Source: Sipunculus nudus
Taxonomy: Eukaryota > Annelida > Sipuncula > Golfingiida > Sipunculidae
DNA length: 64,000 nt
Direction: 5' to 3'
Assembly: GCA_026874595.1 (NCBI GenBank)
Contig: CM049312.1
Span: 65,194,929 to 65,258,928, forward strand
A program made the translations under genes and the position numbers. The notes below the pieces were generated by a model that saw nothing but the letters and a program-made list of their open reading frames with translations, had not been told where the DNA came from and did not search any database. Shown here one piece after another: positions 63,951 to 64,000 of this stretch; position 1 is the stretch's first letter, and each line of letters starts with the position of its first letter.

Positions 63951-64000
63951 AATACGACTTTTTTTCAGACTTAGCAGGATCCGCTGAGCGTGATCTTTAC

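Overview
The window is AT-rich animal nuclear DNA. The genes are split by short introns with GT-AG sites, and the DNA is full of (TA)n runs, tRNA-derived SINE-like repeats, tandem repeats and LTR-retrotransposon sequence. I see no bacterial-style gene packing, no rRNA and no CRISPR array. The protein families (secreted BRICHOS precursors, CD225/dispanin membrane proteins, a Gmr1-like Ty3/Gypsy element) and repeat style suggest a marine invertebrate, perhaps a mollusc or annelid. That placement is an inference, not a proof.

Layout. 1-4771: the 3' part of a decayed Ty3/Gypsy-type retrotransposon (gag tail, protease, integrase, RT, RNase H, 3' LTR). Its integrase lies upstream of reverse transcriptase, the unusual order known from the Gmr1 group. 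5077-5327: an orphan, frameshifted last exon of a BRICHOS-precursor gene, directly downstream of the element. 5.4-29 kb: no convincing gene. It holds diverged duplications (5.8-9.8, 16.0-21.4 and 24.2-27.4 kb), a 99-bp tandem repeat, fold-back hairpins and SINE copies. 29.1-33.6 kb and 40.65-44.2 kb: two complete paralogous five-coding-exon genes (A and B) with identical intron phases. Each encodes a signal peptide, a BRICHOS-like prodomain and a C-terminal nine-cysteine domain. Both have an untranslated first exon behind a promoter with a GTCACGTG E-box and a TATA-like box. 48.4-49.3 kb: two phase-matched exons of an unrecognised cysteine-rich protein. 49.3-51.0 kb: a CD225/dispanin (IFITM-superfamily) gene. 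54.5-55.4 kb: the promoter and first exon of a second dispanin copy with no CD225 exon found. 63.6-64.0 kb: the promoter of a third copy, running off the window. The rest is repeats, including one repeat family that lies in opposite orientations on the two sides of dispanin copy 2.

Working together. Families of both main kinds are known from innate defence elsewhere: annelid BRICHOS precursors release antimicrobial peptides, and IFITM-type CD225 proteins restrict viruses. The window therefore reads as a small, actively duplicating cluster of possible host-defence genes. In gene A the C-terminal domain is strongly cationic (about 17 Arg) and follows a dibasic Lys-Arg site. In gene B that site and an in-frame stop can be skipped by a second splice acceptor. 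These functional ideas are inferences from family and context.
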